Shown piece after piece: positions 1 to 6,778 of a DNA stretch of 11,239 bases. The notes beneath the pieces are model-generated. The model saw only the letters and a program-made list of their open reading frames with translations, searched no databases and was not told the origin of the DNA. The stretch is from CBDUBH01 sp965365345 (GTDB taxonomy: Bacteria > Bacteroidota > Ignavibacteria > Ignavibacteriales > SURF-24): the NCBI GenBank assembly GCA_965365345.1, contig CBDUBH010000106.1:1-11239 (forward strand), read 5' to 3'. How positions within the stretch are numbered: position 1 is the stretch's first letter; each line of letters starts with the position of its first letter. Both the position numbers and the translations under genes were made by a program.

Positions 1-935
1 CCGCCAGTGCCAACTCCAAAAGTTTTGAATCCCGGCTGGCTGTGAGATGCGGGAACCATTCCGCCAAGAGCGAAATCTCCGCCTTCAGAACCGTGACATT
101 CAGCACAGAAAGTTTCAGTTTGATGGCAAGTTTGGCATTCGGATCTTTTTCCTCTTGCTTCAATTCCATGTGTAAATCTGAAATTCAGATCTTCATGGAC
201 TTTATTTAATTTTTGCTTTCTTGAGTTATCGGTCGGATAATTATGAGGAGCGTAAGGCGCATAAAAATCCGATGAGGTATTTGTAGAAGCTAATGCTGTA
301 GTTGCTGTGTGGCAATCCTGACAAGTAGTATTATCATGACACATCATACAATTTGCATTTGCTTCTTCCGCAGTAAATTTATGAGTCTTTAAAAAATTAA
401 CTGCCTGATGAGTTTCCGGAATTAAATTAACGGTTGATTTGTGACAAGATGCACATTCGTTTGTTGCTTTTCCGGCAAAATTATCGTGGCAATTATTACA
501 AGTTGCCATTGGTGGATTTGGGTGAGGCGATTGAAACGAATAATCAAATTCATTTATTCCTTTATGGCAATTATCACATTTCATATCTTGATTTTCGATA
601 TGATATTTATGATTAAAAATCAGTTCTGATTTTTTTTGAATTAAAGGTTCGTAATTATCATCAATATGACAAGTATTGCAATTTTCTGAATCTTCAACAT
701 CATGGCAGCTGCCGCAATTATCATGGTTGGGTAAAAATCTCATATCAAGTGAGGTGCTTTCCGCAACTTTATCGTGGCAATCTGAACATTCTGCAAGATC
801 GGCATGCAATTTATGAGAAAATTTAATCAGCTTGTCGTTTTTCTTTTCGTTTCCGTTGGTTTCAGTTTTTATGCTGAATGCAAAAAACACAATGATCGAC
901 AAAGCTAATATGCTGTATAGATATTTTGGCTTCAT
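1..935 (-). CDS. Multiheme cytochrome c (at least 10 hemes), 3' end cut by window edge
   Basis: This open frame reads from ATG at 935 to the left edge without a stop (311 full codons), so the C-terminus is missing. It has 10 CXXCH c-heme motifs, with first Cys at residues 50, 74, 86, 120, 146, 161, 196, 205, 267 and 277. Several are preceded by the F-x-H-x2-H pattern of cytochrome c3/c7-like proteins (for example FSHKLHAD before the first). Two pairs are very close (196/205 and 267/277). Residues 5-21 are hydrophobic and should direct export, but there is no clear Ala-x-Ala site and no lipobox, so it may be anchored at the N-terminus. It starts 1 nt after the stop of the beta-barrel gene and has no obvious ribosome binding site, which suggests translational coupling. 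Placed directly after a porin-like gene, it is most simply the cytochrome partner of a porin-cytochrome conduit; that role is inferred. The cytochrome assignment itself is firm. Confidence 0.93.
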   Translation of the reverse strand, partial: MKPKYLYSILALSIIVFFAFSIKTETNGNEKKNDKLIKFSHKLHADLAECSDCHDKVAESTSLDMRFLPNHDNCGSCHDVEDSENCNTCHIDDNYEPLIQKKSELIFNHKYHIENQDMKCDNCHKGINEFDYSFQSPHPNPPMATCNNCHDNFAGKATNECASCHKSTVNLIPETHQAVNFLKTHKFTAEEANANCMMCHDNTTCQDCHTATTALASTNTSSDFYAPYAPHNYPTDNSRKQKLNKVHEDLNFRFTHGIEARGKRSECQTCHQTETFCAECHGSEGGDFALGGMVPASHSQPGFKTFGVGTG

Positions 936-936
936 A

Positions 937-2217
937 TTATAAAAGATTTAAGTTAGTGTTAAACCAGTAATTTAGTTTGAAGAAAACTCTAAAATCGTTT
1001 TTATAGATTTTATTGCTCAAATACTGTCCTTGTAAATCAAAGGAAAGCATTCTTAAAGGACGGTAATTCAAACCTGCAAGAACCGATGCAAGATTGTTTT
1101 TTTCGGAATCTTGAGAGAGTTTGTAAGAAGTATAAGATAAACCTAAAGATGGAGTGAATAATCCTTCCATAAAACTATGCGCAGAATAAATTGAAATTGC
1201 ATCAAGTTCGCCTGCATATCCCAAAGTTTTTCTGTAGTTCAAGCTTCCGAATCCGGTATTTAATCCGACTGTTAATCGGCTTGAGTTTTCACTTTCGTAA
1301 GTAACTACTCCGTATTTTGCAACGGCAGTAAGGTTTTTCATTATTTTATAATCAGTTCCGAATTCAATTTCCTGAGAGTTTCCGTAATTAAAAACCGAGA
1401 AAATTGAGTTATATCTGATTTTAGGTTCTCTGAATTGATAATAAACATTTAATCCGAGATCTTTAATTTGTTCGTATCTTGAATTAAATTCAATCATTGA
1501 AGTTTCTTCAAAATTCAAATCATATTCATATTTGAAGCCGGCATTTAAAACATTTTTCAAATCATAAAATACTTCACCTGTAACAAATTCAAATTGATTT
1601 GATCTTGCTTCGATCAAAGTATTCAGAGGATTTAAATTTTCATCAAATCTTGTGGTAAAATCATAAGGCTTAAAATTCTTGTTCACATAGCCAATGCCAA
1701 TTTGAAAATTTTTCACTGCGGTGGTAGAAAGTTTACCGCCCAAAAGATAATCGTTTTCAAGATCATTGGTCATTTCAAGTTTCTGATACGCAGGAACGTT
1801 ACCGCCGTAGTATCCGCTTAGCTTAAATTTCCCTGATCTTAAATTAAGAGAAATGCCATCCATAACTCCGCTTGAAACGGTATTGATTATCGGCTGCCTT
1901 CCCAATTTAATTGTGGCAAAACTTAAAATATCGCGTGCTTCAAAGTACAAATTGTAAAATCTTAATCTCGGATCATAATCCATATTTTGGGAAAGATCAT
2001 TTTCCAAATTCAAATAAGTTCTTAAAGAAAACTTATTTTTATTAACGTTAAGATTTAGAAGTTGGTAAGCACGAATGTAATTATTAGAAGCATCGGTTGT
2101 GTCAAATCGCTCAAAAGTATAAATGGAAGATGAAAATCTTCCATTTATATTCTGAGCAAAAATGAATAAAGGCAAACCGAAAAAAAGAACAACAATAGTT
2201 AATACAAATTTATTCAT
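937..2217 (-). CDS. Outer-membrane beta-barrel protein, candidate porin of a porin-cytochrome conduit
   Basis: The product is 426 aa. A signal peptide (about residues 1-21, hydrophobic core then FIFA) is followed by Gln22. The mature part is almost entirely alternating polar/hydrophobic segments with aromatic girdle residues and short Asn/Asp/Gly turns, the pattern of a transmembrane beta-barrel with roughly 20 strands by eye. There is no TonB box or plug, no OmpA domain and no cysteine pair. I do not recognise a specific family. Its length resembles the smaller porins of Geobacter-type porin-cytochrome systems more than the larger MtrB. The gene lies 16 nt after the tetraheme cytochrome gene, has a Shine-Dalgarno-like AAGG six bases before ATG, and is followed 1 nt later by a cytochrome with at least 10 hemes. 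That sandwich between cytochromes is the argument for an electron conduit barrel. An ordinary substrate porin carried in the operon cannot be excluded from sequence alone. Confidence 0.82.
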   Translation of the reverse strand: MNKFVLTIVVLFFGLPLFIFAQNINGRFSSSIYTFERFDTTDASNNYIRAYQLLNLNVNKNKFSLRTYLNLENDLSQNMDYDPRLRFYNLYFEARDILSFATIKLGRQPIINTVSSGVMDGISLNLRSGKFKLSGYYGGNVPAYQKLEMTNDLENDYLLGGKLSTTAVKNFQIGIGYVNKNFKPYDFTTRFDENLNPLNTLIEARSNQFEFVTGEVFYDLKNVLNAGFKYEYDLNFEETSMIEFNSRYEQIKDLGLNVYYQFREPKIRYNSIFSVFNYGNSQEIEFGTDYKIMKNLTAVAKYGVVTYESENSSRLTVGLNTGFGSLNYRKTLGYAGELDAISIYSAHSFMEGLFTPSLGLSYTSYKLSQDSEKNNLASVLAGLNYRPLRMLSFDLQGQYLSNKIYKNDFRVFFKLNYWFNTNLNLL

Positions 2218-2233
2218 TTTTAGCCTTTAGAAA

Positions 2234-2797
2234 TTATTTTTTTGCCGGTATCGGATGTTTTACGTCATTCCAAAATTTAGCAAATTCAAAGCCTTTGAAA
2301 GTAGGGCTTTTTGAATTGTGGCAAGTTTTGCAATATTTTTCAATTTCAGCATCTGATTTAAATTCTCTCATGCCATTTTTTACTGAAAGATCATGATCTT
2401 TCATAACTTTCATTGCTTGATAATGTTCGCCTGCATTATGGCAAGTTTCGCATTGAACACCATCTTCAACTTTGAATTTTGCTTGTTTTAAAGAAGCATC
2501 AACATTATAACCGGAAGCATGGCAAACCAAACATTCTTCACTTTCGTGAGCAGCTTTTTTCAAGCCTTGTTTTTTTGCTATTGCTTGTGATTTTTCATTT
2601 TTCAAAGTTTCGAAAGCTTTTGCATGAGCGCTGTTTTTCCAGATATCCAATTGCTTCCCTTGTTTTTCGGTTTTATGGCATGTTCCGCATTTATCAGCAC
2701 CGACAAAAGCATGTTTATCCTGAGCTGAAGTTAATCCGGAGAATCCGATTAGCGCCGCAACGGCAACCGACAAAAAGATTTTTCCGTTAAATTTCAT
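2234..2797 (-). CDS. Periplasmic tetraheme cytochrome c, c554-like
   Basis: The product is 187 aa with a signal peptide ending LTSA|QDK at residue 25/26. It has four CXXCH motifs with first Cys at residues 37, 89, 116 and 156. The start FVGADKCGTCH, the following W-K-N-S-x-H-A-K-A segment (about 53-61) and the C-terminal DVKHP (about 178-182) match the cytochrome c554/c-prime family, in which extra histidines serve as distal heme ligands. Family members are soluble periplasmic electron carriers; Nitrosomonas c554 takes electrons from hydroxylamine oxidoreductase, but no such enzyme is present here. The likely role is shuttling electrons from the upstream membrane b/c cytochrome fusion to the outer-membrane unit encoded by the next two genes. 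The start is supported by AGGAGG four bases before ATG, the strongest ribosome binding site in the window. The 87-nt gap upstream could hold an internal promoter. Confidence 0.92.
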   Translation of the reverse strand: MKFNGKIFLSVAVAALIGFSGLTSAQDKHAFVGADKCGTCHKTEKQGKQLDIWKNSAHAKAFETLKNEKSQAIAKKQGLKKAAHESEECLVCHASGYNVDASLKQAKFKVEDGVQCETCHNAGEHYQAMKVMKDHDLSVKNGMREFKSDAEIEKYCKTCHNSKSPTFKGFEFAKFWNDVKHPIPAKK

Positions 2798-2801
2798 GAA
2801 A

Positions 2802-2807
2802 CCTCCT
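2802..2807 (-). promoter_or_regulatory. Strong Shine-Dalgarno of the tetraheme cytochrome gene
   Basis: On the minus strand the sequence reads AGGAGG then TTTC then ATG. A near-perfect Shine-Dalgarno supports this start. It also suggests high translation of the soluble shuttle relative to the membrane proteins, and it is unlike classical Bacteroidia, where such sites are rare. Confidence 0.75.
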
Positions 2808-2837
2808 GAAGTTTATTAAATAAATTATTTATTGTAT

Positions 2838-2866
2838 AAAATAAGACCAAGTTATCTAAATTTCAA
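2838..2866 (-). promoter_or_regulatory. Possible internal promoter before the tetraheme cytochrome
   Basis: On the minus strand TTGAAA (2866-2861) and TATTTT (2843-2838) are separated by 17 nt, about 40 nt before the ATG. This is the largest gap in the operon. The match is modest in AT-rich DNA, so it is a weak call; read-through from the upstream gene is equally possible. No GC-rich terminator is visible in the gap. Confidence 0.25.
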
Positions 2867-2884
2867 TATAAACTTTTTTATTTC

Positions 2885-5494
2885 TTATGATTTATCACTA
2901 TTTCTTTTTGATTCTTCTTCTTTTTTAATTCTTTCCAATTCTAACGGATGTTCGTGTTTCATTTCTTCTTCGCTCATATATCCGGTAATAAATGCTTTGT
3001 TAAGCGGATAAACTTCCGGATTGAAAATTACAAAGTAGAAATGCCATACAATAATTGCCAATGTTGCAAGCCAAGCTTCGTATAAGTGTACGATTGTAGC
3101 AACATCAAAGAAAATTTTTGGAGCAAATTGTAAGAAATAATTATTGAACATCAGCAATAAGCCGGTTGCGGTCATAATTATAACACCCCAAACCAAAGCC
3201 CAATATTCAGCTTTTTCCATATATGTAAATCTATCAAACAAAGGTTTTTGCTTGCTGATACCAAACAAAAATTTGATATTTACAATGAAATCTTTCGCAT
3301 CTTTTAAATTCGGAAGCATATCCAAAAAGAATCTTCTGCCGCGTTTTGTAAATGCAAGATAAAGCATATGATAGATTGAAACCGCAGCCATTGAAATCCC
3401 GAAAACTCTATGAAGAATGCTTCTAATTTCAAATGCACCGCTGCCCAAAACTGTACGAGCTCCAACAACCCACCAAGCATCAGGATATTTAAGTGCAAAG
3501 CCGGTAATTACCAATGAAATGAAACTTGTCAACATTATAAAATGCTGTATTCTTTCATTTTTTGACATTCTTAAATAAACTTTTCCGCTTTTCTTCAATT
3601 CATGAATTTCTTTTGCGTGCTTTTTCTTTTCCTGAAGTTTTCTGAAAAGATCTAAAATATTATGAACAAGCATAAATCCGATAATTGCAACGATCAAAAA
3701 TATGTAGATCAATCCTATATAATAAAGAAGGGGAGATTCTTCTTTTGAATATGTAACGTGTACTTTTTTGAAATCACCTGTAATTGAAGCACCGGGATGG
3801 CAACTTCCGCAAGTTTCATTCAGATTATTTTCATGGATCATTGAAGCAGGATCGCTGCTCGGTCTGATGTTATGCGAACCGTGACAGCTTGCACAATCTG
3901 CTGCAAATTGACTTCCGCCCCTGACTGCCAAACCGTGATAACTTTCCAAATAACTTTCAGCTTTATCAATTGGCAGATCATTATTTTCAGCCATTTTTAC
4001 ATCGGCATGGCATGAATTACATAGTAGTACAACTTTTTGCGCGCCGCCGACTTTACTTTTCGGATCATCTTTTGAATAAACCTGATGGTTTCCATGACAA
4101 TCAACGCAAGTTGGAGCATCCATCTTACCTTCGGAAACAGCTTTTCCGTGAATGCTTTCCATAAATACTTGCGAAACTTCCTGATGACATCCTTCTACTT
4201 CGCCGCAAGTTTTTGATACATTTTCTCTGTTAATTCTTGATGAATCAACATTTACTGATTGCATTGTGTGACTTCCGTGGCAATCAGAACAGGTTGCGGC
4301 ATTTTCATTTCCATTGATCAATGCTTGAAAATGAACCGAACTTTCGTAATTAAGAAGTTCTTCAGGTTTAACTTTTGTAAGTTTAACTATTTCAGGATTT
4401 TTTGCATGGCAATCATTACAAACTTTATGAACTTCAAGTTTTGATAAAGGTGATTTTTCAATTGAAGTTATATTATGTTCACCGTGGCAATCTGTACAAT
4501 TCGGAGCCAGATTCGGAGATTTAATAAATTGAATTCCATGGGATGAATTTTTATATTCGGTTAAAACTTCATTATGGCATTTACCGCAAGTGTTTGGAAT
4601 ATTTTGTCTGGCAGTTAAACTTTTCGTTGCAGACATTCCCATTATCATATGATTATCATGACAATCAACACAAGTAGCAGCTTCCTTATCGCCTGTTCCA
4701 ACTCTTGCGTGAACGCTGGTCTGATAATTTTTAACAAAATCAGTTAAATCATGATTTTTGAATTTTTCCTGATCAAGATGACATTTTAAACAAGATTGAG
4801 ATGAAATTGAGAATTTGCTGTTATAAACTTCATGCGCGCCGTGGCAGCTTACGCAACCGGGAGTATTTGGTCCGGCAGCCATTCCGTGAATACTTTGCGC
4901 AAATTCATCATGACTTGATTTATGGCAAGTACTGCAAAGTTTATCTTCCTGTTCTTTTGTGAAATTCGCCTGCTGAACATTATGCGCTGAATTATTGTGG
5001 CAATCCAAACAAGATGGAGCTTTTTGATTTCTTACAAATTGAGTAAAGTGAACAGATTTTTTATAAGATTTTACTGCAGAAGTTTGATGACATTTCAAAC
5101 AAAAATCAATTTCATTATTTACAAAATTTTCAGCCGGCTGAATTTCGTGCTTATTATGGCAAGAAAAACATTCAACTTTTTCAGGTTTGTGAACGCTTTT
5201 TTGAATGTCATCACCTGAATGGCAATCAAGACAGTTTACCTGGGAAATATTATTTCCCTGTTTATGAGGAATTTCGTCTGCATCAAATCCTGTATGACAA
5301 TCAATACATTTAAGATCTTGATGAACCGATTTTTTATAATGATCGGCATTAACAAAAAGCGAAATTTCTTTGCCGTTTCTATCCATTGTTAAAGATTCGT
5401 CACTATGGCAATCGATACAAGCCGAACTGCCTTCTGATTGTGCGAAATTTAATGATGCGATTAAAAACGTGAGTAAAACGAAAAACAATCTCAT
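2885..5494 (-). CDS. Multiheme cytochrome c / membrane b-type cytochrome fusion (CbcL-like quinol-oxidising electron exporter)
   Basis: The product is 869 aa. Signal peptide about 1-18 (LNFA|QS). Residues 20-566 hold 18 CXXCH motifs (first Cys at 26, 63, 88, 109, 132, 162, 187, 214, 235, 275, 303, 333, 359, 402, 463, 492, 534, 562) and one expanded CX5CH at 430-437. Nine S-x-H elements (H58, 102, 149, 203, 262, 319, 388, 449, 520) precede heme motifs and are likely distal ligands. Five hydrophobic segments follow (about 588-612, 649-670, 692-716, 762-783, 797-825). The last four resemble the diheme b subunit of formate dehydrogenase/NiFe hydrogenase (FdnI/HydC), with candidate ligands H651, H695, H709, H803 and H817. 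This c-to-b order recalls Geobacter CbcL, an inner-membrane quinol oxidase used in extracellular respiration, which has nine c hemes. A GGGAG lies nine bases before ATG. The gene follows the Rrf2 regulator by 23 nt. Domain assignments are firm; the CbcL-like role is inferred. Confidence 0.9.
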   Translation of the reverse strand: MRLFFVLLTFLIASLNFAQSEGSSACIDCHSDESLTMDRNGKEISLFVNADHYKKSVHQDLKCIDCHTGFDADEIPHKQGNNISQVNCLDCHSGDDIQKSVHKPEKVECFSCHNKHEIQPAENFVNNEIDFCLKCHQTSAVKSYKKSVHFTQFVRNQKAPSCLDCHNNSAHNVQQANFTKEQEDKLCSTCHKSSHDEFAQSIHGMAAGPNTPGCVSCHGAHEVYNSKFSISSQSCLKCHLDQEKFKNHDLTDFVKNYQTSVHARVGTGDKEAATCVDCHDNHMIMGMSATKSLTARQNIPNTCGKCHNEVLTEYKNSSHGIQFIKSPNLAPNCTDCHGEHNITSIEKSPLSKLEVHKVCNDCHAKNPEIVKLTKVKPEELLNYESSVHFQALINGNENAATCSDCHGSHTMQSVNVDSSRINRENVSKTCGEVEGCHQEVSQVFMESIHGKAVSEGKMDAPTCVDCHGNHQVYSKDDPKSKVGGAQKVVLLCNSCHADVKMAENNDLPIDKAESYLESYHGLAVRGGSQFAADCASCHGSHNIRPSSDPASMIHENNLNETCGSCHPGASITGDFKKVHVTYSKEESPLLYYIGLIYIFLIVAIIGFMLVHNILDLFRKLQEKKKHAKEIHELKKSGKVYLRMSKNERIQHFIMLTSFISLVITGFALKYPDAWWVVGARTVLGSGAFEIRSILHRVFGISMAAVSIYHMLYLAFTKRGRRFFLDMLPNLKDAKDFIVNIKFLFGISKQKPLFDRFTYMEKAEYWALVWGVIIMTATGLLLMFNNYFLQFAPKIFFDVATIVHLYEAWLATLAIIVWHFYFVIFNPEVYPLNKAFITGYMSEEEMKHEHPLELERIKKEEESKRNSDKS

Positions 5495-5517
5495 AAACCT
5501 AAGCTCCCGGATTTTAC

Positions 5518-5943
5518 TTATCTTTTGTTTAATGTTTCTAAATATTTACTTGCAACTTCGTCAACTGATTTGCTGGAAATCAAATTGTAAATTCTGTCTC
5601 TTATCTGCGCCCATTCATGATGTAAAGGACAAGGAGTTTCCTCAGAGCATTCTTTTAATCCCGTAACGCATTTCAAATTAATTACCGGACCTTCAATTCT
5701 TTCAACAATTTCTAAAATTGAAGTATTACGAGCTAAATCTGTAATCTTAAATCCGCCGCCTCTTCCTTTATATGAATCAACGTATCCGTACTTTGCCATT
5801 CTTTGTAATATCTTTGCTAAATAGTGCGAGGGGATATCTTCACTTTTTGCAATTTCCGAAGACATAATCAGTGCATCTTTCGGCTGGCGAGCCAAAAACA
5901 AAATTGCACGAATTGCGTATTCGCCGGTTTTTGTGTAGATCAT
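5518..5943 (-). CDS. Rrf2-family Fe-S transcriptional regulator (IscR/NsrR type)
   Basis: The product is 141 aa, the usual Rrf2 length. The N-terminus MIYTKTGEYAIRAILFLA, the winged helix-turn-helix (about 27-67, with recognition helix about 42-55 and wing KGRGGGFKI) and the dimerisation helix (about 110-138) are typical. Three cysteines, C92, C99 and C105, followed by H108 (CPLH), match the cluster-binding loop of IscR and NsrR. IscR uses three Cys and the equivalent His for [2Fe-2S]; NsrR senses nitric oxide with its cluster. The first spacing here is CX6C rather than the more usual CX5C. The gene heads the cytochrome operon, 23 nt before the b/c fusion, and its upstream region holds two perfect inverted repeats, so autoregulation and control of the cytochromes is likely. 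AAGGA sits six bases before ATG. Whether the signal is NO, oxygen, iron or redox state cannot be told from sequence. Confidence 0.93.
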   Translation of the reverse strand: MIYTKTGEYAIRAILFLARQPKDALIMSSEIAKSEDIPSHYLAKILQRMAKYGYVDSYKGRGGGFKITDLARNTSILEIVERIEGPVINLKCVTGLKECSEETPCPLHHEWAQIRDRIYNLISSKSVDEVASKYLETLNKR

Positions 5944-5962
5944 ATTTATTCCTTTTTAAATG

Positions 5963-5979
5963 TTTACTTTTAAAGTAAA
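5963..5979. promoter_or_regulatory. Perfect 17-nt inverted repeat, candidate Rrf2 operator
   Basis: TTTACTTT, one T, then AAAGTAAA form a perfect 8-1-8 palindrome in the 5' untranslated region of the regulator gene, between a TATAAT box (5999-5994) and the ribosome binding site. The short palindrome with a one-base centre is the geometry of several Rrf2 operators, though the sequence does not match the NsrR or IscR consensus I know. No second copy was found elsewhere in the window. Confidence 0.5.
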
Positions 5980-5983
5980 TAGG

Positions 5984-5999
5984 ATAATAGACTATTATA
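5984..5999 (-). promoter_or_regulatory. Promoter -10 box overlapped by a second perfect inverted repeat
   Basis: On the minus strand TATAAT (5999-5994) is a perfect -10 box about 50 nt before the regulator start codon. A perfect 7-1-7 inverted repeat (ATAATAG, A, CTATTAT; 5984-5998) overlaps it. No good -35 element stands at the proper distance (TATTAT or TTATTA are the best), so the promoter may be weak or activator-aided. A protein bound to the repeat would cover the -10 region. Confidence 0.42.
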
Positions 6000-6025
6000 T
6001 CCGAATATAAAAATAGATAATAAGA

Positions 6026-6057
6026 TGCTATTTAGCAATATATAATTCGAAAATTTC
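6026..6057. other. Further small palindromes upstream of the operon promoter
   Basis: TGCTA-TT-TAGCA (6026-6037) is a perfect short palindrome. A few bases on, TTCGAAAATTTCCGAA (about 6047-6062) is a near-palindrome with one mismatched pair. Either could be an operator half of an upstream regulator, but both are short and AT-rich, so chance is a real possibility. Confidence 0.2.
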
Positions 6058-6089
6058 CGAAATTAATTTAGCATAGCAAATGATGATCT

Positions 6090-6713
6090 TTAAATGATAT
6101 GAAAAGTTGCGAATTCAGTTAATTTTACGGCTCCGTTTGTTGCAGAAATTATTTTTTCGCTTAAACTTTTTGCAAATTTCGGTTTAAGTAAAAATATAAT
6201 TTCAGCTTTATCGGAGTACAAGTTTTCTTTTATTTTTGCTTCGAATTGATTTAAGAAATGATGAACTGTTCCTGAATCGGAAAAATCAAATTTTACACTG
6301 AATTCCTTATAAATTATTTTTTCGACAATTTCAGAATTTTCGATAGTTTGAAATGCTGAATCGTAATATGCTTTACCTAAAGGACCGACTCCCAATTTTG
6401 TTCCACCAAAGTATCTTATAGAAATTACAAGCACATTAAATAATTTAAAATGCTGAATTGCATTTAAAATTCTGATTCCCGCAGTACCGTTTGGTTCACC
6501 GTCATCTGAATATTTGAAATTTCCGTTCAAAAAATTGTAAGCGTAGCAATGATGAGTTGCATCATAATATTTTTTTCGCACTTGATCCAAAATTTCTTCG
6601 GCTTCAATTTCATCTTTTACGGGATAAATTTGCCCGATAAAAACTGAACCTTTTTCCTTAAATTTTGTTTCATAATTGGCGCTTACGGTAAAAAATGATT
6701 CAAAATCAACCAT
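6090..6713 (-). CDS. yigZ: YigZ/IMPACT (UPF0029) family protein
   Basis: The product is 207 aa, the usual length of bacterial YigZ/YvyE proteins. The N-terminal IMPACT domain (about 5-125) carries the family hallmarks DATHHCYAY (51-59), SDDGEPNGTAG (69-79) and RYFGGTKLG (100-108). The C-terminal part (about 138-205) fits the small ferredoxin-like DUF1949 domain. The eukaryotic IMPACT relatives regulate translation through GCN1/GCN2; the biochemical role of the bacterial proteins is not settled. The protein is soluble, with no signal peptide. No clear Shine-Dalgarno precedes the ATG at 6713. The gene is divergent from uvrA, with 65 nt between, and lies upstream of the regulator gene on the same strand with a 146-nt gap that has its own promoter-like elements, so it is probably not part of the cytochrome operon. 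Confidence 0.93.
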   Translation of the reverse strand: MVDFESFFTVSANYETKFKEKGSVFIGQIYPVKDEIEAEEILDQVRKKYYDATHHCYAYNFLNGNFKYSDDGEPNGTAGIRILNAIQHFKLFNVLVISIRYFGGTKLGVGPLGKAYYDSAFQTIENSEIVEKIIYKEFSVKFDFSDSGTVHHFLNQFEAKIKENLYSDKAEIIFLLKPKFAKSLSEKIISATNGAVKLTEFATFHII

Positions 6714-6741
6714 CAGTAAAAAACTTTTAATTTATAAAAGA

Positions 6742-6770
6742 TTGTTTAGCAAATATAAGGAAAGTATAGT
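6742..6770 (+). promoter_or_regulatory. Candidate uvrA promoter
   Basis: TTGTTT (6742-6747) and TATAGT (6765-6770) are separated by 17 nt. Transcription would start near 6777, at or just before the first possible ATG (6779), which favours the second ATG (6821) with a leader of about 40 nt. An inverted repeat CTTTTA-ATTTA-TAAAAG lies just upstream (6724-6740). I see no LexA/SOS box. Confidence 0.4.
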
Positions 6771-6778
6771 AATTTAAT

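Noticed and set aside
434..629. Two overlapping plus-strand open frames of about 60 codons
   Set aside because: They lie opposite the multiheme cytochrome, whose CXXCH motifs make the minus strand certain. Their proteins look random and lack a ribosome binding site.
2479..2790. 103-codon plus-strand open frame
   Set aside because: It is the antisense of the tetraheme cytochrome gene, which has a signal peptide, four heme motifs and a strong Shine-Dalgarno.
2234..5494. Nitrite reductase or hydroxylamine oxidoreductase function for the cytochromes
   Set aside because: No CXXCK catalytic motif of NrfA and no HAO-type crosslink region is seen; the heme patterns fit electron carriers.
5370..5666. 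98-codon plus-strand open frame spanning the regulator/cytochrome junction
   Set aside because: It is antisense to two clear genes and has no recognisable features.
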